Of a DNA stretch of 64,000 bases, positions 35,028-43,534 are shown one piece after another. The notes under the pieces are model-generated. The model searched no databases. It saw only the letters and a list, made by a program, of their open reading frames with translations, and was not told the DNA's origin. Location: contig CAZZHG010000005.1 in assembly GCA_964653655.1 (NCBI GenBank), positions 22,145-86,144 of the forward strand, read 5' to 3'. A program made the translations under genes and the position numbers. The stretch is from CAZZHG01 sp964653655 (GTDB lineage Bacteria > Bdellovibrionota > FAC87 > UBA2466). Every line of letters starts with the position of its first letter. The stretch's first letter is position 1.

Positions 35028-36620
35028 TCAACCGTTGGCGCACCGGTACTGCCGGGTTCCGCTACTTTTATCGATGAGGGTCTTCAAGACCGTGCAGATG
35101 GGGTATCCCCTTCGGCTACCCGCGGCGGCGGCGTGGGTCAGCGATTCCGCGGGAACCTCTTTGCCGGTAAAGGCGACGTCGGCCTTATCGAAAGCTGTAT
35201 AAGGAGTTACTCCCGCCTGCGGGATCCAAAGAAAATCCGGATGGGCATTCTCGTGCCATTCCCCTCCGAGCGCCATGTAGCGCCCTTCGGATTGGTACAT
35301 CTCGAGATCGAAGGTGAAGGTCATGCGACGGATCTGGTCCGCGGCCGCCCGCGCGTCTCCGCTGGGCCGGGTCTCGACGAGGTAGCCCACCGTGGCGGCG
35401 ACTCCGACCACTTTCTTGATTCCCCTATCGTCGTACCGGCCACCGGCTCCTCTTTGCCCTCGGGTGAGTGGCTTTTGAAACCGGTCCTTCGCCTTGAAAC
35501 GGGAATCGTAATCCACGGCGACCTTCCGCCAATCGTCGTTGGTACGGGACGGATCCGTGGGGTCGAAGTAAGTCAGGCGATAGGCCGAGATCGGATGATT
35601 CCAAACCTGGTAGTCGAAAGCCACGTCCATGACGAAGGAAGATCCCTGACGGCCCACCAGGTTGCCCAGCGCCAGGAAGAACGTGGAGGGATTGGTGTCG
35701 AAGCATTCGGGTTGCTGAAGACGGCCGTTTGGAAATGTGTCGGTCTGCTTCTCGTCGCAGCGGCCTCCGACGAAATTCGTGGGAATTTCCGCAGTGGCCC
35801 AGGCGAGCGTCGTCATGGCGCGGATTTCATCCGGAAGCCACCGCACGGTTACCTTGTTTGGTCCGACGACATCCACGGCCCGATCGGGGCGGGGCGCACC
35901 GATGCTGGCCGCTGCCCAGCCATGGCAAAGTCCCATCCAAGTGGGTACGTCGCCGGTTTCGTCCTTGTAACGGGCGCCCGCCAGCTTCTGATTGCGGGTG
36001 AGAGAGAAATCGGTGTCGCCCACGGTCAGATCCCACTTCTCGGCTGGCGACCAAGTTTGCACGAGCTTGGTCAGGTCGGCGAAGGAAAGCGAAAGCGCCC
36101 GGCTCCAGTCGGCCGGCTGTTGGTAGCTGGCAACCGCTTCGTCGTACGAACCGAACCAGGTGTTTTCGAGGTAGCGGAACGAAGTAGCTCCCCCGCGAAG
36201 CGACCAGTAATCGCCGGACCAAAGGCCGAGCTTGGTCTTTCCCTCGACGGGAAGTTGGCTGGGATCCCAGGAAAGTTTCTTTTCGTCGATCCAGCTGTGG
36301 GTCAGTTGGTTCACCCGATCGTAAGCGGCCGGAGCTTCCCAGGTAGCAGGTTGGTTGAGTTTCGGAAAATAGCGTCTGGCCACCCCTCGGCAAAGGGACT
36401 GAATGATTCGGCGGCGGTTTGCCGTGACCGGCACGGGCCTTCCTTCCGCCGTGCTTCGCGGAACGGCCTCGCTCATAAGGGAAACGTCTCCGTCGGCGAA
36501 CCGCTTGAGGCGATTGCTCAGCTCCGCCGCTTCCCGCGCGGTTAGAATCACTTCGCTAGCGGGAATCCCGTTTCCGGAAGCGGACAGACAACATAGAACC
36601 CCAAAGATGACCTTTCGCAT
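35028..36620 (-). CDS. Transglutaminase-elicitor family protein (TGase-like), secreted
   Basis: The protein has 530 residues and a signal-like N-terminus (MRKVIFGVLCCLSASGNG). The core holds MGLCHGWAAAS near residue 225, the Cys-containing motif of the transglutaminase-elicitor family (Phytophthora M81/GP42-type), followed by VRWLPDEIRAMTTLAWA and VWNHPISAYRLTYFDP, where the His/Asp partners would lie. The family cross-links proteins through Gln/Lys. It is mostly known from oomycetes, with bacterial relatives. The only cue for regulation is a GGGGG ribosome site. It could modify surface or prey proteins. Confidence 0.7.
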   Translation of the reverse strand: MRKVIFGVLCCLSASGNGIPASEVILTAREAAELSNRLKRFADGDVSLMSEAVPRSTAEGRPVPVTANRRRIIQSLCRGVARRYFPKLNQPATWEAPAAYDRVNQLTHSWIDEKKLSWDPSQLPVEGKTKLGLWSGDYWSLRGGATSFRYLENTWFGSYDEAVASYQQPADWSRALSLSFADLTKLVQTWSPAEKWDLTVGDTDFSLTRNQKLAGARYKDETGDVPTWMGLCHGWAAASIGAPRPDRAVDVVGPNKVTVRWLPDEIRAMTTLAWATAEIPTNFVGGRCDEKQTDTFPNGRLQQPECFDTNPSTFFLALGNLVGRQGSSFVMDVAFDYQVWNHPISAYRLTYFDPTDPSRTNDDWRKVAVDYDSRFKAKDRFQKPLTRGQRGAGGRYDDRGIKKVVGVAATVGYLVETRPSGDARAAADQIRRMTFTFDLEMYQSEGRYMALGGEWHENAHPDFLWIPQAGVTPYTAFDKADVAFTGKEVPAESLTHAAAAGSRRGYPICTVLKTLIDKSSGTRQYRCANG

Positions 36621-36744
36621 GCTACCCCCAGCAGATTTGCGAAAGGGCTTTGCACCTTACGTGCCGAAGGCAGGCTCAGCTCGAAATTTGCGGACGGGCG
36701 GATTTTTCGGGAAATATTGACTCAAACCAGCGGCAAGTTGCCCC

Positions 36745-37515
36745 CTAGAACCGTCCGTGGAACTTCAGATGACGGTAATCCTCGTAGTTCGCCCGCAGAC
36801 ACATCAGCCCGACCAGAACGAACCAGGCCCCGAGAACCGGACTCTGCCCGAAGATGCTGTACCCCCCGGCCGCCAGAAGCGCGAGACCAACGGCATTGCC
36901 GGCAAGGTATACCGACTTCAAGATGCCCGGGCTCACGCCGGAATCCCCGGAAAAACAGGTAAGCAGCAGACGCCCGCCATCCAAGGGAAGCACGGGAAGA
37001 AGCTGAAAGACGGCCAACGTCAGATTAAACGCCGCGAGGTGAAAAAGGATTCCCACCAGAGTCACTCGACCGGGGTTGGTGTCCAAAAGGAACGCCAACC
37101 CGAAACACAAGAGCGCGAGAAAGGCGCTGAACCCGATGGCCTCGAGGTAAAGCTTGCAGCGCGACCAACGATTTCCCTCGGGCAGCTCGATAGGAGCGCC
37201 CGCGCCGAACAGATACAAAAACGCTCCCTGCGGTTTTTCCCCGAGCCGGCGGGCGCCAACCAGATGAAACATCTCCCTGGAAATTATCGACAGAACGATT
37301 CCGATGGTGGTGACGAACGCCATACCCCAGTAGGTGGCCGAGCTTAGGTCCGTATAGAAGAACGGAAAAAGACGCAGCCTCAATGACAAAAACAGGAGGC
37401 AGAGGAAGAACAGGATGGAGAAGTCCGTCGCGAAAACGGCTCCGCCCCATTCGAAAAGGCGTACCCGTCTTCCGAACTGGCTTTCGCCCCAGCGACGGGG
37501 CATGAGTCGTATCAC
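36745..37515 (-). CDS. Degenerate M50 (site-2 protease-like) membrane protein
   Basis: The protein has 256 residues and about six membrane segments. It follows the M50 layout: the metal motif position reads SREMFHLVGARRLG where active members have HExxHxxxAR, so the first His is Arg; the third-ligand segment is intact (NLTLAVFQLLPVLPLDGGRLL). Loss of one zinc ligand suggests an inactive or altered protein. The GTG start (37513-37515) has a GGGAGG site 4 bases upstream. It sits in a stress-type cluster with a CBS protein and a host-attachment protein. Confidence 0.7.
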   Translation of the reverse strand: MIRLMPRRWGESQFGRRVRLFEWGGAVFATDFSILFFLCLLFLSLRLRLFPFFYTDLSSATYWGMAFVTTIGIVLSIISREMFHLVGARRLGEKPQGAFLYLFGAGAPIELPEGNRWSRCKLYLEAIGFSAFLALLCFGLAFLLDTNPGRVTLVGILFHLAAFNLTLAVFQLLPVLPLDGGRLLLTCFSGDSGVSPGILKSVYLAGNAVGLALLAAGGYSIFGQSPVLGAWFVLVGLMCLRANYEDYRHLKFHGRF

Positions 37516-37542
37516 AAGGCCTCCCTCGTCGTCCCGCGCGGC

Positions 37543-38088
37543 TCAGGCCAGCGGAACATGCTTCGGAAACAGCTCCTTCAGGCGCTTCTCGATGTCTCTT
37601 TCGTCGAGCCAGGAATAGTCCTTCTCCTTCTTGTCGACGAGCACACGCAACGCGCTGGAGCTGAGTTTGCCCTCCAGCCGACCCATGAAACGGGGCTCGG
37701 CGACAAGCATGAGCTCATTGAACTTATTCTCCTTGCGGGCGGTCTCCAGCCATTCGGCGATGATTTCGCTGAAGGCCAGCGTCGCGTGCTCCGAAGGAGT
37801 CTCGCGCGAGGTCATCGCGTGGCGGGGCGCACCCGTCAAATGTCCCCCGGATGCCTTGGTATAACTATCGAACGCGCGGCCAGGTCGGTCCGAGACGAGA
37901 TCCCGCTCTTTGCCCCTTCCTTCGGGGAAGGGAATTTCGTGAATCTTGGTGAACTCGTCCCCGTCCTTCTGAAAAAACTGGGCTCCCGCGCGGTGGGCGA
38001 CGACCACCCAAGCGGTATGACGAGGAGTTACCTTCATGCCGAGGGTGCTGGAAATATCGACTCCGTTGTGTGTCTTCTTTTTTCTCAT
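37543..38088 (-). CDS. Host-attachment/baeRF-type protein
   Basis: The protein has 181 residues. It matches the Host_attach family: WVVVAHRAGAQFF, a loop with SDRPGRAFDS, FSEIIAEWLETARKENKFNELMLVAEPRFMGRLEGKL, and a tail of LDERDIEKRLKELF. The fold is related to archaeal release factor 1 (baeRF). In many bacteria these genes sit with universal stress and CBS proteins; a role in ribosome or translation control under stress has been proposed. It has a GGAG site upstream. Confidence 0.85.
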   Translation of the reverse strand: MRKKKTHNGVDISSTLGMKVTPRHTAWVVVAHRAGAQFFQKDGDEFTKIHEIPFPEGRGKERDLVSDRPGRAFDSYTKASGGHLTGAPRHAMTSRETPSEHATLAFSEIIAEWLETARKENKFNELMLVAEPRFMGRLEGKLSSSALRVLVDKKEKDYSWLDERDIEKRLKELFPKHVPLA

Positions 38089-38115
38089 GGACTCCGCTCT
38101 CCAAACTCGTTGTGA

Positions 38116-38511
38116 CTATTCCCGAAATAGACGGGCCAGCGCCCGGCACGCGTCGACGGTGGTAAAAATTCCGATGGCGTTCTCCGCTTTGTCCTCGATG
38201 ATGGCGCAGCCATACTTTTCGTCCGCCATTTGAGAGACGACTTCCCGTAGCGGAGTATCCCGCCCGACCGCGTAGGGCGAGGGCATCATGACGTCCTCGA
38301 CGAGAAACCGGTCGCCGCCCTTGGTGAGCATGGCTTCCGTGATATCCCGGTCACTGATGACTCCGACGATCTTTCCCCGGTCCAGTACCGGAAGGTGACG
38401 GATCTTAGAATCCCGCATCATTTCCTTCGCCGTACCGACGGGGATGTCGTGTCCCACCGTGAGCGGGGTCCAAGTCATGAAATCTCGAATCGCGTGAATC
38501 TTACTCTTCAT
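38116..38511 (-). CDS. CBS-domain pair protein
   Basis: The protein has 131 residues from the ATG at 38509-38511 (GAGGTG site). Two CBS motifs are visible: TPLTVGHDIPVGTAKEMMRDSKIRHLPVLD followed by VGVISDRDITEAML, and YAVGRDTPLREVVSQMADEKYGCAIIED followed by IGIFTTVD. Paired CBS domains bind adenosyl ligands such as AMP or ATP and report energy status. It lies upstream of the host-attachment and M50-like genes in one direction. Confidence 0.88.
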   Translation of the reverse strand: MKSKIHAIRDFMTWTPLTVGHDIPVGTAKEMMRDSKIRHLPVLDRGKIVGVISDRDITEAMLTKGGDRFLVEDVMMPSPYAVGRDTPLREVVSQMADEKYGCAIIEDKAENAIGIFTTVDACRALARLFRE

Positions 38512-38666
38512 CGAATCACCTCGTGGTTGCTTGTGGATCGATGATTGCAATTGGCGTACCCATGTAAGCCGCCCTTCCGCCGGGCGCAAAGAGGCACTCC
38601 GGCGGCGCGAGGAGTCGGAAAGCGTTGGACAAGATCGCCCCTGATGGGCCACTTTGTCACATAACC

Positions 38667-39905
38667 ATGAGCCCCTATTTCATCTTCGAAAAGCTGGGTA
38701 TCTCGTTGCTACTGGGGCTGCTCGTCGGCCTTCAACGCGAGAAGGCGCAGTCGAGCTTGGGGGGCTTCAGGACCTTTCCGCTCGCCACCATTTTCGGAAC
38801 CCTTTGCGGCCTCATCGCTCAAACTTACGGAGGGAATTTTCTGGCGGCCGCGCTCATCGGTCTCATCGTCCTCATCCTGATGGGAAACCTTTCCTTGCTA
38901 CGCTCGGAAGAGCGGTCGGGTGGCATCACCACCGAAATTTCGCTGCTGATCATGTTCGCGGTGGGCGTCTATCTCGTCGCGGGCTCGAAGCTCGTCGCGG
39001 TGGTGATCGGAGGAGGCGTCGCGGTCCTGCTGCAGTACAAGCCCGAGCTTCACGGGTTCGCTTCCCGTCTCGGAGACGCGGATCTGAAGGCGATCATGCG
39101 ATTCGTTCTGCTCTCCTTCATCATCCTTCCGATTCTTCCCAACGAAGCTTTCGGACCCTTCGAAGTTTTGAACCCGCACGAGATATGGCTGATGGTCGTA
39201 TTTATCGTCGGGCTCAACTTGATCGGCTACATAGTCTCCAAGTTCGTGGGCCCCTCCGCGGGCACTTTCACGTCGGGAATACTGGGGGGATTGATCTCTA
39301 GCACCGCCACTACGCTGAGCTTCACCCAAAGCGCGCGCAGGGGAGAAACGAGCCTTTCCCGGGCAACCACCGTTATTTTGATCGCTTCTACTTTCGTGTA
39401 CTTGCGGGTGCTCCTTGAAACCGCCGCGGTCTCCAACACTCTCTTCAACGCCTTGCTCGCTCCCCTCTCGGCTTGGTTCGCCTTTTCTTTGCTTCTGGCC
39501 CTGGGCTCCCATTTTCTCTCGAAGGAGAAACAAACTTCCAGCAACGAGCCGCAGAAGCCGGGTGGCGTCCGTTCCGCTCTGATATTCGGGGTCACCTACG
39601 TCGCCGTCGTCGTCGTCACGGCGGCCGCGAAGAAGTACCTGGGGCCGGGCTCGCTCTACTGGGTGGCCGCCATTTCGGGCGTGACGGACGTGGACGCCAT
39701 CACTTTGTCGACGGCAAGGCTCGTTACGCTGCATCAGCTGGCGCCTGAACAAGGGCGGGAAATGATTCTTTTGGGAACGCTCACCAATCTTGCCTTCAAA
39801 ACCGGAATCGTCGCTTTCAGCGGTAATGCCAAGCTGGCGCTCAAAGTTGGCGGGCTCTTGAGCCTGTGCATCGCCTTCGGCGTGCTCTTGTTCTGGCTCT
39901 TTTGA
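38667..39905 (+). CDS. MgtC/SapB N-terminal domain plus DUF4010 membrane protein
   Basis: The product has 412 residues from the ATG at 38667; an upstream TTG/ATG is possible. The N-terminal 140 residues match MgtC: LGISLLLGLLVGLQREKAQ, GGFRTFPLATIFGTLCGL. The rest is DUF4010: FVLLSFIILPILP, IVGLNLIGYIVSKF, FTSGILGGLISSTATT, SGVTDVDAITLSTARL. There are about twelve membrane segments. Related proteins are tied to Mg2+ or membrane-potential homeostasis, though their transport activity is unproven. No ribosome site is obvious. Confidence 0.85.
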   Translation: MSPYFIFEKLGISLLLGLLVGLQREKAQSSLGGFRTFPLATIFGTLCGLIAQTYGGNFLAAALIGLIVLILMGNLSLLRSEERSGGITTEISLLIMFAVGVYLVAGSKLVAVVIGGGVAVLLQYKPELHGFASRLGDADLKAIMRFVLLSFIILPILPNEAFGPFEVLNPHEIWLMVVFIVGLNLIGYIVSKFVGPSAGTFTSGILGGLISSTATTLSFTQSARRGETSLSRATTVILIASTFVYLRVLLETAAVSNTLFNALLAPLSAWFAFSLLLALGSHFLSKEKQTSSNEPQKPGGVRSALIFGVTYVAVVVVTAAAKKYLGPGSLYWVAAISGVTDVDAITLSTARLVTLHQLAPEQGREMILLGTLTNLAFKTGIVAFSGNAKLALKVGGLLSLCIAFGVLLFWLF

Positions 39906-39950
39906 GATCGTCAGTCGTCCTGAGATTCTCCGTCGTGTTAGGCTTGCCTC

Positions 39951-41222
39951 ATGCGTTTGCATTCCACCGTCGAATCGGCACTAGCCGCGCTCAAGCCGGG
40001 CTGGCGCGCGTTCGTTCACGGAGGCGCCGCGACACCGAAGGTCCTTCTGGAAGGGCTTGCCTCCATGGCTGACTCGTTGAAGGACTTGGAGCTTATCCAC
40101 CTCCATACCGAAGGACCGCCGGTTCATGCGGCGCACTTTCGCGTGGCGAACCTTTTCGTCGGCGCGACGATGCGTCCCGTGCTGGATTACGACCGGGTCG
40201 ATTACCTACCAGTCTTTCTCTCCGAGATACCGGCGCTATTTCGCTCCGGGCGCCGGCCGCTCGATGCGGCTCTCATTCAGGTTTCTCCCCCTGATTCCCA
40301 CGGCTACTGCAGCCTTGGCGTCAGCGTCGACATCGCCAGAGCCGCGGTCGAGTGTGCAAGCGTCGTCATCGCCCAGATCAACCCCCAGATGCCTCGGGCC
40401 TTGGGGGACGGCCTTTTGCACGTGAACCACATTCAACATGCCGTGGAGATCGAATCCCCGCTCTACGAGCGCACTCCCCAGCCTCTTTCCGATGAGGAGA
40501 GAAGACTCGGCGCGAACGTGGCCGCGCTCATCGAGGACGGCTCGACGTTGCAGATGGGAATCGGTTCCCTACCCGACGCCGTCCTGGGAGCCCTGACGAA
40601 TCACAAGCGGCTTGGAATTCATACGGAGATGTGGTCCGACGGGGCACTGGCGCTCATCGAGTCCGGTGTCGTCGATAACTCGAACAAACAGGTACACCCG
40701 GGTAAGACGGTATCCACCTTCATCATGGGGTCTCGCCGGGTCTATGACTTCATTCATGACAACCCCGCGTTTCTTCAGCTGACCAGCGACTATGTGAACT
40801 CTCCGGCCGTCATCGCCCGCAACCCGAAGGTGGTGGCCATCAACAGCGCCGTTCAGATCGATCTGACGGGCCAGGTTTGCGCGGACTCGGTGGGCTCCCG
40901 GATCATTTCGGGCGTGGGGGGCCAGATGGACTTCATGCGGGGAGCGGCGCTTTCGGAAGGCGGCAAGCCCATCATCGCGGTACTCTCCCGCACTCGATCG
41001 GGCCAATCCAGACTGGTAAGTCAGCTTCTACCCGCCTCGGGAGTGGTGACGACCCGGGCTCACGTGCATTACGTGGCGACGGAGTGGGGAGTGGCGGACC
41101 TTTATGGACGTACTTTGAGTGAACGTTGTAAGGCGTTGATCGCTATCGCCCATCCGCTGGATCGGGAGCGCCTGGAGCGGGAGTGGCACTCGATCTACCG
41201 AAAGGCTCCGGGCCTTAAGTAG
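39951..41222 (+). CDS. Acetyl-CoA hydrolase/transferase family CoA transferase
   Basis: The product has 423 residues. It matches the family of acetate/4-hydroxybutyrate CoA transferases: VHGGAATPKVLLEGLA, FLSEIPALF, ALIQVSPPDSHGYCSLG, ALGDGLLHVNHI, then GIHTEMWSDGALALIE (the Glu of HTE is the covalent CoA-carrying residue) and GVGGQMDFMRGAALSEGGKPIIAV. It moves CoA between short acids. It follows the MgtC gene by 45 bases and ends at a hairpin region. Confidence 0.87.
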   Translation: MRLHSTVESALAALKPGWRAFVHGGAATPKVLLEGLASMADSLKDLELIHLHTEGPPVHAAHFRVANLFVGATMRPVLDYDRVDYLPVFLSEIPALFRSGRRPLDAALIQVSPPDSHGYCSLGVSVDIARAAVECASVVIAQINPQMPRALGDGLLHVNHIQHAVEIESPLYERTPQPLSDEERRLGANVAALIEDGSTLQMGIGSLPDAVLGALTNHKRLGIHTEMWSDGALALIESGVVDNSNKQVHPGKTVSTFIMGSRRVYDFIHDNPAFLQLTSDYVNSPAVIARNPKVVAINSAVQIDLTGQVCADSVGSRIISGVGGQMDFMRGAALSEGGKPIIAVLSRTRSGQSRLVSQLLPASGVVTTRAHVHYVATEWGVADLYGRTLSERCKALIAIAHPLDRERLEREWHSIYRKAPGLK

Positions 41223-41260
41223 CGACCATCCAGCGGACGTCTTATTGCTAGGTAATCCGC

Positions 41261-41292
41261 GGAAAGCGGCTAATGTGGGTAAGCCGCTTTCC
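41261..41292 (+). promoter_or_regulatory. 10-bp perfect hairpin over the ribosome site of the next gene
   Basis: Arms GGAAAGCGGC (41261-41270) and GCCGCTTTCC (41283-41292) pair perfectly around a 12-base loop. The left arm contains GGAAAG, the only plausible Shine-Dalgarno sequence for the ATG at 41273, and the loop contains that start codon. Folding would hide the site. It may also act as the end of the CoA transferase transcript. Confidence 0.55.
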
Positions 41293-42325
41293 TATGAAAC
41301 CACCAATTCTTGCCTTCGTCTGCTTGGCGATCTCCGCCGTCTGCTGGGGTTTCGATTGCCGACAGAGCTGGAAGGGTGTGTCCGGCCCGGCGGTGGCGGC
41401 TCCCCTCGACTCTTATCTCACCCGGCACCGCGAAAGTAAGACGCGCGTCACGGGGGAAAAGCTGAACTTCATCGGAGTGGAGGGCCGAGACGTCTACAAC
41501 CCCACCGCCCCTTTCAAAACGAGCCACGAGGGCAAGGAAGTGGAAGTGATCGCCGCGCGGGTGGAATCTAGAGACAGCGAGAGCGCCGAGACGGTTTTCT
41601 TCCAGAAGTCAGATGGGCAGTGGAAGCCTCTCTCAGGAGCGCCGGTTTTCAAAACGCAGGATCCTTTCGTCACCCGTATCGGAGCGGATTTGGTCGTGGG
41701 CGGAGTGGAGACCTTTCCCAAACCGGGCGGAGGCCTAGGCTACCGCACGGTGTTTCGCCGCGGGAAGGATATATCCTCCCTCGAAGTTTTTGCGACGGGA
41801 CCTGAAGGAATGAAAGACATCCGCCTCCTTCCTTTGCCCGGCGGAAAAATCCTCGTCCTGACGAGACCCCAGGGCGCGACCGGAGGCCGGGGCAAGGTGG
41901 CGATGACCGTCATCGAAAACCTGAAAGGTCTGACCCCGGATGCGATCGGGAAAGCCACCATTTACGAAGATCTCTTCGTCGCCGAGGAATGGGGCGGAGG
42001 AAATGAGCTGCACCTTCTCAAGAACGGAATGGTCGGGGTACTCGGCCACGTGGCGAAATTCGACGCCGAAGGGAACCGGCACTACTACCCGATGACCTTC
42101 GCGCTGAATCCGGAAACGGGACACCGTTCGTCCATGAAGATTCTTCTCGAGCGCTCGGAACTTCCGGCGGGCGCTTCCAAGCGCAAAGACCTGCAGGATG
42201 TATTGTTCAGTGGTGGCCTTGTCAGGCGAGCGGATGGTACCGCCGAGTTATATGTGGGCGCGGGAGACGCGGAAGTTTATCGGGTGAATATCGCCGACCC
42301 CTTCCAAGAGTTCGAAACCCCTTAG
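41273..42325 (+). CDS. Secreted DUF1861/GH130-like beta-propeller protein
   Basis: The product has 350 residues from the ATG at 41273 (GGAAAG site 6 bases upstream); a second in-frame ATG at 41294 lacks any site. The N-terminus is a signal peptide (ILAFVCLAISAVCWG). The pattern FIGVEGRDVYNPTAPF, EVEVIAARVESRDSE, PVFKTQDPFVTRIG and GGLVRRADGTAELYVGAGD is typical of five-bladed propellers of the DUF1861 group, related to glycoside phosphorylases/hydrolases. A sugar-binding or glycosidase role is likely. The converging gene overlaps by 4 bases. Confidence 0.65.
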   Translation: MWVSRFPMKPPILAFVCLAISAVCWGFDCRQSWKGVSGPAVAAPLDSYLTRHRESKTRVTGEKLNFIGVEGRDVYNPTAPFKTSHEGKEVEVIAARVESRDSESAETVFFQKSDGQWKPLSGAPVFKTQDPFVTRIGADLVVGGVETFPKPGGGLGYRTVFRRGKDISSLEVFATGPEGMKDIRLLPLPGGKILVLTRPQGATGGRGKVAMTVIENLKGLTPDAIGKATIYEDLFVAEEWGGGNELHLLKNGMVGVLGHVAKFDAEGNRHYYPMTFALNPETGHRSSMKILLERSELPAGASKRKDLQDVLFSGGLVRRADGTAELYVGAGDAEVYRVNIADPFQEFETP

Positions 42326-43290
42326 CGTACGAGAGCGGCCGCGCGTTGCTTGATGTCCGAGCGCTGCTCGTCCGTAAGCACGTCCTTGAGCGCCTGCCTG
42401 TCGAGGTAATCGTTCAGAGCCACCACTTTGGAAGCCTCGAGAGTGACGCTGGGTTTCGGCAGCGAAGAGCGCGCCGAAGCGCTGAAGGTACCGCCGTTAC
42501 GAGTCGTGCCGGAGAGGTAGATGAGCGCCTGGTCGCGTTCCTCGTTGGTCAGGTTCGACTTATCGAAGAGAAATCCGTCGATCATGAAAATAGCGGCAGC
42601 CTGCTTCGCCTTTTCTTCGGAAATCTCGTTGGGATCCTTCTTCTTCCCGTCGTCCTCATCGTTCCAGGAAGCAGCGGCCACGAGCTTACTGGACTGCATC
42701 AGCAGAACTTCGAGGACTCCGACGAAAGAAAGTCCAAGAAACGCCTGACCCGGACCGGATTTGGCGAAAGCTTTCGTTTTCTTGTACCGGTCCGGAATCA
42801 TCTTGGGTACGCCGACCATGAAGGGATGCAGGAACTGCAGCGGAAGCCAGTAGGCGATTCCGACTCCCGCGGCGAGCGAAATGGCGCCCGAAAGCGGGCC
42901 ATGAGTCACGGTGGCGGTAAGAGTGCCGCCGAGAATCGCCCCCAAAGCCACGTTATCGGCGAGGCCCTTGGAAACTCCGTGGTAGAGCCATCGCTTTCCC
43001 GTGGAAGTGGCGGCGATGTTCGCAATTTCGTTCGTAAGTGGAAGCAGGTAACGGATGCCGCCGGGAAGGAACGCGGATCCCCCGAGAGCGGTCACAAAAA
43101 TGTCGTGGGCGGCTCCGAGGGCGAATCCGGCGGGTTTCGCCGCAAACTTAAGCGTGTATTGCGCCTTCTCTTTGGCGTTTCTCGCAAGGCGAGCGTACTT
43201 TGACCAACAGTTCGCGGGCGCCGCCGACGAAGCGGTGAACGCCACTAAAGTAAGAACCACGGCAAAACGATGTAAAACGACCCTACCCAT
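42322..43290 (-). CDS. Secreted or membrane protein, unknown function
   Basis: The protein has 322 residues. The ATG at 43288-43290 starts a signal peptide (MGRVVLHRFAVVLTLVAFTASS); a GTG 12 bases upstream is possible. The middle contains hydrophobic stretches (LGAILGGTLTATVTHGPL, AISLAAGVGIAYWLP, AFLGLSFVGVLEVLLM) that may be membrane segments. The C-terminal 90 residues are charged and helical (DEQRSDIKQRAAALVR). No family is recognised. Its stop overlaps the end of the propeller gene. Confidence 0.6.
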   Translation of the reverse strand: MGRVVLHRFAVVLTLVAFTASSAAPANCWSKYARLARNAKEKAQYTLKFAAKPAGFALGAAHDIFVTALGGSAFLPGGIRYLLPLTNEIANIAATSTGKRWLYHGVSKGLADNVALGAILGGTLTATVTHGPLSGAISLAAGVGIAYWLPLQFLHPFMVGVPKMIPDRYKKTKAFAKSGPGQAFLGLSFVGVLEVLLMQSSKLVAAASWNDEDDGKKKDPNEISEEKAKQAAAIFMIDGFLFDKSNLTNEERDQALIYLSGTTRNGGTFSASARSSLPKPSVTLEASKVVALNDYLDRQALKDVLTDEQRSDIKQRAAALVR

Positions 43291-43441
43291 CCCGCGGGAC
43301 ACTTGTGCAAGGCCGCTGCCGGATTTGGTTAGGTTTTTCGTGCGTAACGGGTTCCCGCCGGGTCCCCCGAAGTGACAAAAACCGTCAATTCAACTGGTTA
43401 CGAAGTAGACAGTCTGTATTCACCGAACCCGTAACGACGCC

Positions 43442-43455
43442 TTAACATGCGTTAA
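43442..43455. promoter_or_regulatory. Palindrome TTAAC-N4-GTTAA upstream of the C39-type peptidase
   Basis: TTAACATGCGTTAA lies 80 bases before the start of the peptidase gene at 43535, a place suited to an operator. Its arms match perfectly. It is a sequence feature only; the binding protein is unknown. Confidence 0.35.
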
Positions 43456-43534
43456 ACCAACTCCTATCGATATCCTCTTTCGCCAAGAGTCGCGGGTACA
43501 CTTTAAGCTCAGCGAAAAAATTTTCGGGGGCTCC

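Noticed and set aside
34935..36545. 536-codon plus-strand frame opposite the transglutaminase-like gene
   Set aside because: No signal peptide or domain is visible, and the minus-strand frame has the family motif and a sensible start.
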